Shown here in pieces: positions 32,448-43,065 of a stretch of DNA of 64,000 nt. A program made the position numbers and the translations under genes. Source of the DNA: Adiantum capillus-veneris (Eukaryota > Streptophyta > Polypodiopsida > Polypodiales > Pteridaceae). Under the pieces are notes generated by a model. It saw only the letters and a list, made by a program, of their open reading frames with translations, was not told the DNA's origin and did no database searches. Numbering within the stretch: the first letter of the stretch is position 1; every line of letters starts with the position of its first letter. The stretch is taken from assembly GCA_014529385.2 (NCBI GenBank), contig CM043952.1:158809557-158873556 (forward strand), read 5' to 3'.

Positions 32448-33450
32448 ACATGGACTCGAGTCGAGCCGAGAGTTCAAGTGTATCAGAGCTAGTCAATGAC
32501 AGTAGCAAAGACATAAATGCAATAGAGCAAGTTTTACAGGTCTATGGCTACAATGGAGATAAGGTTTTGTATACAGATTTAGAAGGCCATAGGTATCTTA
32601 TGAGCAGCAAAAGTAGTACCGGAGCCATGATCCTATTGATCATAGTGAAGCCAAATCTAGAAAACTCCCAGATGTTCACATACTTTAGTGGAGCCAAGTA
32701 TTGCAAGCTCAAAGATGAGGTGCAGATAGATGTGCAAAAATTGATCCAAGTGGTTATCCAGACATCTTCACAAGTCAACAAACCATATAGGCAATCAGGG
32801 TCATTGTACATGGACTATAATGGTTGAATCTACAATCGAGAGCTGGAAATGGAAGATCCAACATATCAACCAATAGGAGCCAATTTGATTGGAGAACCAA
32901 GCCAAAGACAGTATAAAAGTCAAGATGGAGCAGTCTACAGCTTAATGCTTAGTGTTATGAAAGAAGATGCTGACATTTTGGTCAACACAGAAGCAAAAAC
33001 TTCTCAGCAAGAGCTAGAGATGGATGAATCAATTAAAATAATACCGATCATGGTGTATTGCTCAGATTGTGGACAAAAAGGTGGACATTTTCCAAAGGAT
33101 TGTCTGAGAAATCCAGCCATTGGGACACGGCAATTGCAAAGCAAATCATGGAGCAAACTGAAAATACGGATTGCAATGTAAGTGCATCTAACTCGTCATT
33201 TTTGGTGCAATCAGATGATTTTGCATTACCATTAGAAGCACCAGTAAAAGCACAACAAGTTTAAAATCATCATAAAGATGCAAAGCTTAAAATTAATTCT
33301 TTGAATAACAAATTTCTGCGTGAATTTGGTCAAAGTGTCCAATTATCACCAAAGGTTGAAAAGAGTGTTAGGTTTGCAAGTGTTTCTGCATCCACATTCA
33401 CTAGTATGCAATCATTCAGTTCTCCAAATTATATCAGGTGACGTACTACT
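32448..33450 (+). CDS. Divergent gag-like ORF with CCHC-type motif, interrupted
   Basis: Frame 1 (from Met at 32451 to a stop at 32826) reads NAIEQVLQVYGYNGDKVLYT. After the stop the same register resumes (32849-33181): PTYQPIGANLIGEPSQRQY, DGAVYSLMLSVM and YCSDCGQKGGHFPKDC, a zinc-knuckle-like motif with one extra residue before the His. Another frame continues to about 33440. The arrangement (Y-D/N, then P-x-Y, IG-[DE]-P, A-[VI]-Y-x-L) is shared with the 55-kb tandem unit (IGDPWDREY, NAIYNLTWGI). No standard capsid motif is seen. It is probably a decayed structural protein of the element at 29698. Confidence 0.5.
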
Positions 33451-33966
33451 TCCTTTTATCTATGCTTTCCATTGTTACATGTTTGCATCTTGTCATTTGA
33501 GTTTCTAACAATGCAAAAAATTTATGAAGTTGTGACATTGCCAATTTAGATGCTATAATTTTTTCAAATTTCTAGTACCTTGTTCTTCTCTTTGAATTTG
33601 GTCTATTAGTTGGCTTTAAGTAGGTATCAGGACCTTAGGCTAAACTAGGCCACTTAATTGCTGACTTTAATTCCTAAATAGTCTATTAATTGTAGTAACT
33701 TCAGTAATGTTTTAGGCTATGAGGATCTAGTTCTCTCTAACTTATTCCACCTAAGTGTGACTTGTGTTCTGGAAGTCCACATGTTAAGCTAGTATTTGAG
33801 ACCTTGAGTCTCCCGGCTAGTTTATGCTCAAGCTGGTATTTGAGACATTGAGTCCCCCAACTACTTGTAGCAACTATGACAACAACGAAAAAGAAAAAAA
33901 GAAAAAAAAAAAAGAGAAAAGAGAAAGCAAATAGCACAAACTTCCTTGTATTTTATGTTGATCACA
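33451..33966 (+). other. No gene; AT-rich 3' region
   Basis: This is 3' untranslated sequence of the gag-like element, with a duplicated phrase 'agctagtatttgagaccttgagtc' / 'agctggtatttgagacattgagtc' and an A-rich run (33890-33914). It ends at the polypurine tract. Confidence 0.5.
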
Positions 33967-34002
33967 CTTAAGTGGGAGGTTGTTGGGGTATAGGCGCGCG
34001 CA
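33967..34002 (+). repeat. Polypurine tract and truncated LTR start
   Basis: CTTAAGTGGGAGG is followed by TTGTTGGGGTATAGGCGC, the same junction as at 37197-37226. After about 22 bp the LTR similarity stops and the leader of element A begins, so the LTR here is reduced to its first bases. Confidence 0.65.
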
Positions 34003-35240
34003 CTTTCAAGAGTGCAAACAAGGTTTTGACTTCGGCATCGAAAAATTTAGCTTTTCGAGAGTGTTTCCAGTAGGCGTCCTGGCGTTTTATCCCCCTTTCG
34101 AAGCCATTCGAGCCATCAAAAACTTCATTCGAGCTACGGTTGAGGAGCTGCATTTTTCAGCCCTCTTTTGGCAGTTTATGCTGCGTTTTTGTGTCAAAAC
34201 GGAGGTTTTTTGGCATAGCTTTCACACCCGGATTCGAATACATGTGATCCAGGAGTCTACCTTGGGGTTTTGGCACGCTCCGGACGCGCTCGTCATATCA
34301 GAATTTTAAAATTCTGAACGCTGAATTTTCTGCTGCAGCAGTTGTTTATTGTGTGTCGAGGATTCCACACATGGTTTGCTCTCAGATGTGAGAGTGATAT
34401 TTGCTGCAAGTTTCCTCACAGGTGGGAGGATACAATGTATGCCTTATGTGGTTTGATGCTCAGGGAGACTACTGTGATTGCATTTTGAGCTCGACAATGT
34501 ATGCCTCGAGCATGTTTTTTGGCAGTCTCAGGTAGAGAAGATATTTGTGTACTAGATTTGCAGGTGTTTGCAATGATGTATGCAAAGTATGGAGATTGGT
34601 GCATGCATTTGGAGTGCGGTTTGATGCGCTTTGGTTGCTCATGGTTTTGAGCGTGCAGTCAGTTTGGTTACTGGTTTTGTGGCCGTTTTACTGATGAAAC
34701 TCTGGCGAAATTTTCCCAAGAGTTTTATGCGCATCATTTATGCGATCTAGGTAGAGATTGCGGGTTGCACTCAGCATTTGCCTACAGTGTTCTCTGCAGG
34801 TGGGAGATTTGTGCGTGTGTATGCATCGATACCGCACATTGTGGGCTTGGTGATTTGCTCACGGGTTTGACAGGCGTACAACTATCTTGGCACACTCACA
34901 GGAGTGAGTATTGTGATGTATGCTTGTGTGGCTATGAGCTAGGTAGCCGGATTCGAGCACTAATGGCTTGAGGTTTTTCAGCAGGTTTCAACTACATGTT
35001 TACAAGTTTACAGGCAGGTTTGAGGGTTTATTTGGGCGCTGAATTTTCAGCCATTGTTTCCTCTTTGCAGGTGTCCATGTATGGCTCAGTTGTAGGCTGA
35101 TTTGGGACACATTTGTGACTTGTTTATGCAGCTGTTTAAGAGCTGAATTTTGGGGCTGATTTGCAGCCATATCTTACAGCCATATTTGCAGACTTTTGTT
35201 GATGCGATTCGAGCCAGTTTAGGGCTGATTTGGTTGACAT

Positions 35241-36293
35241 TTGCTACTCATTGTTGGTTGCTCTTTTGCGAGCATTATGGCTGATTTTTCATTTGACTTC
35301 CAACGTTATGGTCTGACACAGTTTGATGGTGTAGATTTTGTTGCTTGGAAGGAACATATGCTTGTTGCATTGGCGAATTTGGGGCAGGATAAACCCTTGT
35401 GTGGTTTATCGGCGAAGCCCAAGTCTATGCGTGATGATGATTGGCAGGACCTTGATGAGTTAGCAATGTCTACGATTCGTTTGCATCTGGTTGAGTCTGT
35501 TGACTGGCAGGTCTCGAGGGAGACTACAACTCATGCTTTATGGCAGAGTTTACATGCTATGTACGCGACATCCATGTCTACAGGGGAGTCTAGTCCCACT
35601 TCTATGTCCATGGGAGAGATTGATCCCACACGCAAGTCTCGACGGCATAGAGACTTGACATGTTGGCATTGTGGACATAGAGGGCACATTAGGCGTCGAT
35701 GTTTCAGGCGTTTGAGACAACGGAGGCGACAGATGCGTGATGCAGATTTGGGCATGACAGATGCTAGTGAGATCAGTACGGTGGTTACTGAGTATGCTTG
35801 TGACGGCGATGTCACATTTACATCTAGCTTGTCTTCAGATGATCTTATGTCTACGGATTGCATATCGGATTGCACATTGTCTTCATATTGGTTACTAGAT
35901 TCAGATGCTACTTTCCATGTCACGTTGCATCGTGAGTGGTTTAGCACGTTTTCTAGTGGGAGACTTGGTTGTGTGCACATGGCTGATGGTGTTGTTTATG
36001 ACATTGAGGGTACAGGAGACGTATGTTTGTCCTTGCCCAGTGGTATGAGATTTACTCTGTGTCATGTGCGTTATGTGCCACATCTGAGACGGGATTTGAT
36101 CTCAGTCAGACAGTTACTGGATAGTGGATGTCAGATTTTGCTACGAGAGCAAGATTTTGTGATGCATTTGGGTTCGCTAGTGATTGCGAGAGGTGCCAGG
36201 AGTGGTACAGGTTACCCATTGCATGTGGATCACGGGAGAGACGGTGTTGTCTCTGTGATCACGCAGTCAGGTAGAGAGCGAGAGAGCAGGTGA
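35241..36293 (+). CDS. Element A gag-protease, copia type
   Basis: 350 codons, intact; the likely start is the Met at 35277 (MADFSFDFQRYGLTQFDG), the usual copia gag opening. Gag continues with FVAWKEHMLVAL and TTHALWQSLHAMY. A zinc knuckle follows, CWHCGHRGHIRRRC (CX2CX4HX4C, complete), then the protease segment WLLDSDATFHVT, FSTFSSGRLGCVHMADG and CHVRYVPHLRRDLISVRQLL. The catalytic D-S-G reads D-S-D, which should abolish proteolysis. The ORF ends in the pre-integrase region (GSLVIARGARSGTGYPLHV). Gag could still package RNA; protease would have to come from elsewhere. Confidence 0.8.
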   Translation: MLLIVGCSFASIMADFSFDFQRYGLTQFDGVDFVAWKEHMLVALANLGQDKPLCGLSAKPKSMRDDDWQDLDELAMSTIRLHLVESVDWQVSRETTTHALWQSLHAMYATSMSTGESSPTSMSMGEIDPTRKSRRHRDLTCWHCGHRGHIRRRCFRRLRQRRRQMRDADLGMTDASEISTVVTEYACDGDVTFTSSLSSDDLMSTDCISDCTLSSYWLLDSDATFHVTLHREWFSTFSSGRLGCVHMADGVVYDIEGTGDVCLSLPSGMRFTLCHVRYVPHLRRDLISVRQLLDSGCQILLREQDFVMHLGSLVIARGARSGTGYPLHVDHGRDGVVSVITQSGRERESR

Positions 36294-36311
36294 GTCTCTT
36301 TTGCTTGTGGG

Positions 36312-37130
36312 TTGCAGGATGCTTTGCATGGAGTGCAGAGTAGTGAGCTCGTTGTGCACACAGTTGGGGCACGACTTGAGCAGTCACACAGAGAGGTGAC
36401 AGAGTCAGACATGCATGCTTTGCTAGTGACTGAGCAAAGCAGAGAGTCAGTTGTGCGAGATACTTCTATGCAGGATAGACAGGTAGAGCGGTCTTGCTCT
36501 AGTGAGTCACGACAGGAGGACGTTGTGCAAGAGTCTATGCATACGGATTTAGAGCATGAGAGCTCTAGTGAGTCACAACAGATTGAGTGGTCATGTTTGC
36601 AGTGGATGATTGCAGAGGAGACTGAGATGTCAGCGATTATGCAGTCATTCCTTTCTATGCTCGACAGTGAGCATGGGGATATAGTTGTGCAGGATATGTC
36701 TTCCAGTAGACATCTAGAGCAGTTGGTTTGCTCTGAGGTTGCACGACAGGTTGATGCGTCTTTTGCGGACAGTCAGGAGATGCATGTGGCTGACACGCCT
36801 CGTCAGTCAGAGATGCCTATTTCCAGGGATATATATGTTGATGCATGCTCCGTAGAGCTAGCAGGGCCCGCTAGCATTGCATCGGCATTCGGTGGTCTCA
36901 TGTATGAGATGCTGATCTTGAGACCGGATATCGCAGCTGCAATGGGAGCATTTGCAGTTGGGGTTGTCAGTCGTTTGTTGACTGATGATGGCATAGTGCA
37001 CGAGGGAGATATGCAGGTATTGCGTACATACTTGCAGTACGTGTGCGGTACGTCTGGTGGTGTATGGACTTACACGGGAGCAAGACAGTCGGATGCACAC
37101 GATCACAGTCAGCCAGTGGGCATCGGTTGA
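36312..37130 (+). CDS. Element A second ORF, acidic protein with RNase H-connection tail
   Basis: 272 codons, open throughout. Residues 1-190 are rich in Glu, Ser, Gln and Met with repeated SSES and QDRQVERS-like phrases and no recognised domain. Residues about 195-255 read GGLMYEMLILRPDIAAAMGA, AVGVVSRLL and LRTYLQYVCGTSGG. This follows the copia pattern between reverse transcriptase and RNase H (LMYAM-x-x-RPDI, GVVSR-x-x, R-Y-L-x-GT). The homologous tail occurs in element B (LMYNLLVSRPDL, AVGIVSR). It is probably what remains of pol after a large deletion. Function is unknown. Confidence 0.65.
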   Translation: MQDALHGVQSSELVVHTVGARLEQSHREVTESDMHALLVTEQSRESVVRDTSMQDRQVERSCSSESRQEDVVQESMHTDLEHESSSESQQIEWSCLQWMIAEETEMSAIMQSFLSMLDSEHGDIVVQDMSSSRHLEQLVCSEVARQVDASFADSQEMHVADTPRQSEMPISRDIYVDACSVELAGPASIASAFGGLMYEMLILRPDIAAAMGAFAVGVVSRLLTDDGIVHEGDMQVLRTYLQYVCGTSGGVWTYTGARQSDAHDHSQPVGIG

Positions 37131-37209
37131 GAGCGGTTTTCTCTCGCCTTTTGTAGTCTTTAGACTAGGCTCCCTTGCTTAAAGGCACAGTCGCCTTTAA
37201 GTGGGAGGT

Positions 37210-37401
37210 TGTTGGGGTATAGGCGCTTGTGCCTTGCCCGGCCGCCCAGAGTCTGGGCGCCCACTGACTTGTATACCTTATACATAGCATAAGTGTATAG
37301 GGGGCTGCTCACTCTTTGAGTCTCCCCACCCATATCTGTGTGTCGTGTGTCTCCTTCTCTCTCTCTCACTCTCTGTCTGTGGTGCTCCCCGATCCCCTTC
37401 A
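37210..37401 (+). repeat. 3' LTR of element A
   Basis: It begins TGTTGGGGTATAGGCGC and ends CCCCTTCA, about 192 bp. It contains a GC-rich inverted segment (GGCGCCCA region) and a pyrimidine-rich 3' half. It is preceded by the polypurine tract CTTTAAGTGGGAGG. The same LTR family occurs at 29698-29898 and 45243-45433. Confidence 0.8.
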
Positions 37402-37559
37402 GTATAAATGACAAGATCACTACTCTTTAGACCTCGACGAGCATTCCTACGGTTAACTACTCTTTACTTGACATTTTTTAATTAATGTTGGTCAATTTGT
37501 ACTTACTTTAGCTCTAGCTCTTGTGTACTTCTCTTAGAGTCAACATAAAAATTAAAAGG

Positions 37560-38070
37560 TATTACTAATGGATTCAAAAAAATTAAAAGGTATTTCTAAT
37601 TCAAAGATTCCTTCAACAATGCCTCTTATCCAGTCAAGGGAGTGGGAAAGATCATGCTAATTGTTGCGAATTGCAATTATTTGACACTTGTTGATGCACT
37701 TTATGCACCAAGGATTAAAGAAAACCTTTTTTCTTAGTCTTGTTGTCAAATTTGTAAATGATAGATGTACAGTTTATGATCTCAATCCTATTGATGAAAT
37801 TGTTGCATCTGGCATTTTGTGCCTTGGGATTTATTAGCTCACTTTGTATGGAAATTGTGGGTAGAATTTTGCAAATGCATTTGTGGATTTAAAGGCTGCT
37901 TTAGATGCAAAACTTTGGCATGCACACCTTGGGCATCTGAACTTTGCCAGTTTGATGCGTTTGCAAAAATTTGATATGGTTGCTTCTTTGCAACCTCTTG
38001 AAGCACCTTCTTAGAATGTTTGTGAAGGTTGAAGATATAGCATTCAAAGTTTCCAAAGGATGGTTTAATG
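37560..38070 (+). mobile_element. Copia protease-end and pre-integrase remnant
   Basis: Frames read LIVANCNYLTLVDALYAPRI with KENLFS (protease end), and, after frameshifts, LWHAHLGHLNFASLMRLQ, the GAG-pre-integrase motif with its His pair, followed by NVCEGC. The layout is standard copia. Stops and frame changes mean no product. It is unrelated in sequence to element A's own protease. Confidence 0.75.
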
Positions 38071-38100
38071 TGAGGACTACATGTAGGTTACAACTTATGC

Positions 38101-38546
38101 ATGATCAAGCTCGCTACGCATTGCAGCATATCACTACCTAGCTCGCAAGGGCTATACGCTTCTGTGGTGAATGATTATTATCGGTGTGCCTTTAATGGTG
38201 TAAAAGCAAGATATCAAGCACTAGCCAATAACAATTATAATTGTTTTGGTTTCTTCCCCTTTTGGCATAGGGCAGGTTTCCATCAATTCTAACCCTTTTG
38301 TGATTTGTTCGGGGTTGATGTGTCCAAGCCCTCCTACGTAGAGACGGACTTGGGGGCAAAATGGCCAACTAATGACCCTCCGATCAATCATATAGAAAAA
38401 GGCCCAGAAGATGTAACATCGCAACACCGTGGAATGATCGACAATGAGTGCAGCTAAAATAGCACTATCGCAAAGAGTATGAAGAACTTAGAGTGCACAA
38501 AACACAAATTGAAAAAGAGCTTGCTTGTATCCTAAGCACACTATCC
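38101..38546. other. No gene recognised
   Basis: Short open frames only. This stretch lies between the copia remnant and a LINE ORF1. Confidence 0.4.
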
Positions 38547-39955
38547 TCAAACAACAAGGTTGTTGGAGGACTCAGTGGCACCAACCTTTTCCACGAAATC
38601 TATCAAGGGAAACATAGCCTTCCAAGCTCTCAAAAAGGCACTCTCGATAAGAGTGGAAACTGAAGATACTCTCACCATGGCTATCCCTCCTACCCTAATC
38701 AAGAGATAGCTCACCAAGTTAGCTAGCTCTACATTAGTATTTGGGTTTATGGACATGGTGCTTGCAAAATCCAAATTGATAAATCGGCTTTATAGCCCGA
38801 ATATCCTTAATCAGAATGGATCAATGGTGTTTGCCCAATACCTTCCGAAAGGTTTTTTCTCAATCCAATGTAATGATGTAGTAGTGGTAGAAAAGTTTTT
38901 GACTAAAAGACCACTTTTCTTTAACTGCTCACTAGTGTGTGTGCTCCCCTTGGATCCCTCCTTTGAATCCACTAACACCTTCAAGGATATGTGTCTAGTT
39001 TGGGTGGAGTTCATCAGCCTCTCGTTGTAGCTGAGGGATAACTTGAAAGACTTGGCCACCTCATTGGGAACCCCGTTGTTTGTGTCATCTATCATATGAG
39101 TAGCTACCGCAATGAATAAGTTTTACATTTGGTGGTATCTCAAAAAGCCCCAACCCAAGAATCTTGTAGTAAATGTGGGGGGGAGTGGCTTGAAGGTCAT
39201 CCCTAGAAACTTTGGCACCTTCTTTGGTGCATGGTTCAAGTGAAACAAATTTGGGCAGTTTTCAAGAGGTTGACCTATCTTACTACAAGCATGGTAGCAT
39301 GCCATTAGATGGGGAAAGAGACGAGCTAGCAGCACCTTGGACAGCTACCAAAACTTGGATTTCACCTCAACCTCAAAAGGACAATGAACAATCAAGAAAA
39401 GATGGGTAGCTCAATAATAACATGAAAACCCTTGAGAAATTAGAGAGGTCCTTGCAAGCCTAACATAGCAGTGGCTCCCCCGCCTTTTGATTCTTGTTTG
39501 CCACCCAACAAAAAACATGTACCCTCTTGATTCTGACGATTGTGCTCTCACCCACCTTTAGGAATAAGGAAAAAGGATGGCAATATGTCTAAGACATATC
39601 TTTCAAGTGATTCAAATCCCAAGCTAGGGCAATTGAACAATAGAAAGAACTCCCATCGGGGATTCCCAAAACCCCCTTTCTAGACGACATCCTTTTTGAT
39701 GTGCTATGGGATACCAATCCCGAGAACCTCATAAGAACAAAGTTGGCAAGCTCCCAAATTGAGGAAAATGCCAATGGATGAGGACAATAGGAAAGATAAT
39801 ATGGAGGAAGAGTTCCTTGAGGTGGAGGATTTTGTACCCCTATCCCAATGATGGAATATATTGTTATCCAATCATGGAATGTGAAGGGATCAAAAACCTA
39901 GAAGAAGAATTCCCTCTTCTGGGAGGAAATTAGGAAAGGAAATTTAATTGTTGGG
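38547..39955 (+). mobile_element. LINE ORF1 (DUF4283-like) and start of ORF2 endonuclease
   Basis: Plus frames read NGSMVFAQYLPKGFFSI, DMCLVWVEFISLSL, then LRDNLKDLATSLGTPLF, the pattern of the DUF4283 domain of plant LINE ORF1 proteins (W-V-x-[FL] ... [IL]-A-x-x-[IL]-G-x-[PL]). At 39851 the frame MEYIVIQSWNVKGSKT begins, the usual opening of a LINE endonuclease (SWNVRG). It is lost after about 100 bp, where copia family C sequence starts. Stops are present in ORF1; the copy is dead. Confidence 0.65.
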
Positions 39956-40289
39956 CCATCTAGGAGCATCAACTAAATGCTCTCAGCAAAAGAAAGCAAG
40001 CAATGTGCAAGAAGTTGGTATTCTATTGAGAGAATATTGACAGGTCTTTTCTTCTTACTAGCTCCAAAATTCTTCTCTAGTGCGCAGCTGATGGAGTTTC
40101 ACAATCATTAGTGAAATGTAAATAATTGTCATGTAGTGTAGTGATTATGATTCCTAATGCTTCCTTGTCTATGGTCTCGTTTTATGCACTCATAGCCCAT
40201 GTCTGTACGTTTTCTCCATCACTAGATAAGGGGTCACTAATTATCACCTTAACTATTCCCCATAACCCCTTTTTTTATTAAGTACCCTT

Positions 40290-41015
40290 TTAACTTGGTC
40301 TACCAATTGTGAAAGCAATCCCCATTAAATTTAATAATCCCTTTCTCTTCCATTGTGCAAGATTAGATGGGTCTTAGTGTTTGAAGACTCTCCAATCACC
40401 AACGTCTTCCTCTTTGACAAGAGCACAATAACTCTCAAGTTGTAAGTTGCAAGTAATTGTTGTGCATGGATGGAATTCTTTGATACAAAATGGGGAAGAA
40501 AGATAGAGAGACATAGAGAGAATATCCCTTTTGGTGTGAAGCGCCTCTTCACCTACGATGAATCCACTCTTCACAACAAGTTGCTTTGAACCCTTTTTGT
40601 GACTTTCTTTGTTTCTTCAATTCTTTGCGTGCTATGGGATTTTTCCCTTAATAGAGTTGCTCTCTGTTTTTCTTCTCTGCATGAGAATCTCTCTTATCGG
40701 AGGGGGTTTCCTTTGACGTCCTGGGCCATGGGGAAAGCCTTTTGTTTGAGCACTCTTTTGTAAAAGGGGTGCTCCTAGGAGTGGCCCTTGGTGGACTTGA
40801 AATGAGTGTGAAGTCCATTGGAGACTTTTTCACGTTTGGTTTGAAGCCAAAAAAAGGTGTAGGTATGTGTAGCACTGCTAGTGTGCCTGCTTGGCATGGT
40901 GAGCTTGTTTGCATTCAAGTTGGAGTCTGCTCACGAGGCCCACACTAAAATAGTACAATGGGCACAATTTAAACTATCCCGGATGTGCTCAAAATAGTCA
41001 CCTCCCCCTAGCTAC
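40290..41015. repeat. About 0.7-kb insertion absent from the related copy
   Basis: Copies at 40 and 46 kb are collinear up to 'ttttttattaagt' and again from 'gtggcttt.tgtgctttgaga'. The intervening 725 bp is present only here. It has no recognised coding sequence; the minus strand ends GCTAGGGGGAGGTGAC, a possible polypurine tract. A solo LTR is possible but unproven. Confidence 0.45.
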
Positions 41016-41459
41016 GAGCCTAAGTGGCTTTGTGTGCTTTGAGAACCAATCAAGTAAGTATTGACCTTGCATAGTTTGTAGAACCAAGAGCTTTTCACAA
41101 GGTTTGGATACAAGGATTGAGGGGGTGAACGATGCCCATTTTGAGACTTCTATAGCTCAATGAAAAGGCTATCCTACAAAGTTTTCCACACATAGATGAG
41201 CTTCTCAAATGTGTGCTTGAAGGTAGAGAAATTAGGGCTTAAAAGAGAGAAAACAAGGGAAAAACTAAGAGAAAGTGCATTAGTGGCAATGCAAATGAGA
41301 TTTTAATATAATCAAGAATTAGATTTAATATTAGGCAATAGAGTAACGGTTGAAGGGTTGAGCCCAAAAACATGCTCACATCAAAGAGAAATACTAATCT
41401 TGATCAAGGAAATCTAAGCTAATGATATAGTGAGATTAGGAGGTACTAATGTCTATTAA

Positions 41460-41471
41460 GCCTTGATACCA
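41460..41471 (-). promoter_or_regulatory. Primer-binding site, initiator tRNA-Met type (family C)
   Basis: The minus strand reads TGGTATCAAGGC just inside the LTR end, close to the canonical TGGTATCAGAGC. A degenerate counterpart (TGATATCAAAGC) lies at 46646-46657 for the second copy. Confidence 0.7.
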
Positions 41472-41910
41472 TATGTGAGATTTAGGGAGGGTAGATTAGA
41501 GAGCCATTCATAGTGTTGGCATAGTAAATAACACTTTAGTACACAAATGACATAGACTAGAGTCTAAACACAAACTTGATTGATTGATTGATTAAGCAAA
41601 AGTGCGTACAAATAGGCTCATTATATAGAGCTAGTGTAGGCATCTCATATGGCATCATGCATGACATCACATAAAGGCCTCCAATCATCGCGATCAACTT
41701 ACAAAATCATGGGTTACCTTTCAAGGCACTTTAAGAGCCTTCAAACTCTAGGCGAGTCCACACACCCTCTAGTATTGACTTCCATGGGTAACCACACACC
41801 TTAGGTGACTTTCCCACATGCTACCACAAGGTTCTATGCAACCTATGTATCCTACCATACAAGAGGTGTTACGCACAAGCATAGGCTAAAGCCCATAACC
41901 CTAACAACCC
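41472..41910 (-). repeat. Family C LTR with polypurine tract on one side and primer site on the other
   Basis: On the minus strand it starts TGTTAGGGTTATGGG at 41910 and runs to about TCTCACATA at 41472. AACCCCAAGGGGAGGGT (41911-41927) precedes it as a polypurine tract and the primer site follows it. It contains a TATA-like TATATAATGAGCC. One LTR serving two flanking interiors indicates a tandem element arrangement. Confidence 0.7.
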
Positions 41911-42530
41911 TCCCCTTGGGGTTCAAACTATGAAAATTGACATATCTAACACACTCCAATCTAATAGCAAAAGAACATCTCCAATCCAAGAGACAAACCA
42001 TCTCTAATCCAAGAGACATTACACACCTCTTCTTGAATAGATGTATAAATATTGAGACCGAGATAATTTAAGATATCTCCAAAATAAATACATAAGAGGT
42101 AAAGGCAAAAAAAAAAAGCTAGAGAATGTCATCATAGTTGTAGTCACAAGAAACAAGAAGGTTGTGAAGAGTGTGTGTGCGTGGATGCACAGTGTGGATG
42201 CGGTGTGGTGTGTGCGTGTGAGAAGGGGAGAGGGAGAGATTAGATGTTGTGTGGGTGGAGTAGGGCTCAAAGTGAGATATTCCTTATTGTTGTATATATG
42301 TACACATAATAGGGTGAGTAGTATGCGGGCGCCCATCGCCTGGGGGCGGTCAGGCAAGGCACATAGGTGAATGTGCTGATAAGTGGGTCCTACTAGCCAA
42401 ACTGCTAGTATGTACAAGAAAACAGGTGAGAGCCTCTCTCAACCTACACCCACTGGCTCGCTCAATCAATCTACATGTAGTCGTATCGGCTCTAGTGATA
42501 GTGAGCATGCGTATCCATGCTAGAGCCTGT

Positions 42531-42899
42531 CTATAAATCCTGTAGACAACTTTGTTTGGTTAGCAAAACTCCACTATGCATCATGCTAGTGTCAATCACT
42601 GTACGACTAACAATCCCTACTGCAAATGCTTCCACTACAGTTGCTAGGTCGGGCCTCGACACTAGTAGGTTGTACATGAGATGCACAAACACTAACAAAA
42701 TATGCGCAAACTTGGTTGTACTCACCTCCCTTGGGATATCTTCATGTACTGCATCATCAAGACTACTCATCGTGTATGGATGTGTCAACGCCAACACTAG
42801 GATGGCTATGCCCCTCTCACCCATAGGCAGAATTGTGCATCCTGGCACCAACTCATAAGCCTCTAGCATGAGCATATCAAGTAACTCCATGTCTGTCAT
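42531..42899 (-). pseudogene. Element B second ORF, RNase H-connection tail
   Basis: 122 codons. VHLMYNLLVSRPDLATVVEA followed by AVGIVSRTVID aligns with the tail of element A's second ORF and with the copia LMYAM...RPDI...GVVSR pattern. The upstream part (ELLDMLMLEAYELVPGC) has no recognised domain. It ends before the R-Y-L-x-GT motif. It is shorter than in element A. Confidence 0.6.
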
Positions 42900-43065
42900 C
42901 TCTGCCTATGACTCTAGGGAGAATACCCACTCTACCTCTACCTGCACAGAGTTTGACAACACCTGTTGTGTCTCACTAGATCACTATTGTTGTATCTCTA
43001 TCTCTACAGGGTCTACTGGCATGTCCTGCACAGCTATAGGCTCTGTCTTGTGAGCATGGTGGAGC

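Larger units (their letters stand above)
33980..37401 (+). mobile_element. Compact copia-derived element A
   Basis: 3.4 kb: remnant LTR start, a 1.25-kb leader, a gag-protease ORF (35241-36293), a second ORF with an RNase H-like end (36312-37130), a polypurine tract (37197-37209) and a full 3' LTR (37210-37401). Integrase and the reverse transcriptase core are absent. Element B (45433-42183, minus) has the same architecture and homologous leader, gag, protease and tail, so this is an established compact family and not a one-off deletion. Confidence 0.8.
39960..41471 (-). mobile_element. Copia family C fragment (leader and gag start)
   Basis: Homologous to 45945-46660: shared 'ctccaaaattcttctctagtgc', 'cactaattgt', 'ttgaggggg.gaa.gatgccca' and 'ttttccacacatagatg'. 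No long open frame remains. It carries an unshared stretch at about 40290-41015. It lies just inside the LTR at 41472-41910 and its primer site. Confidence 0.6.
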
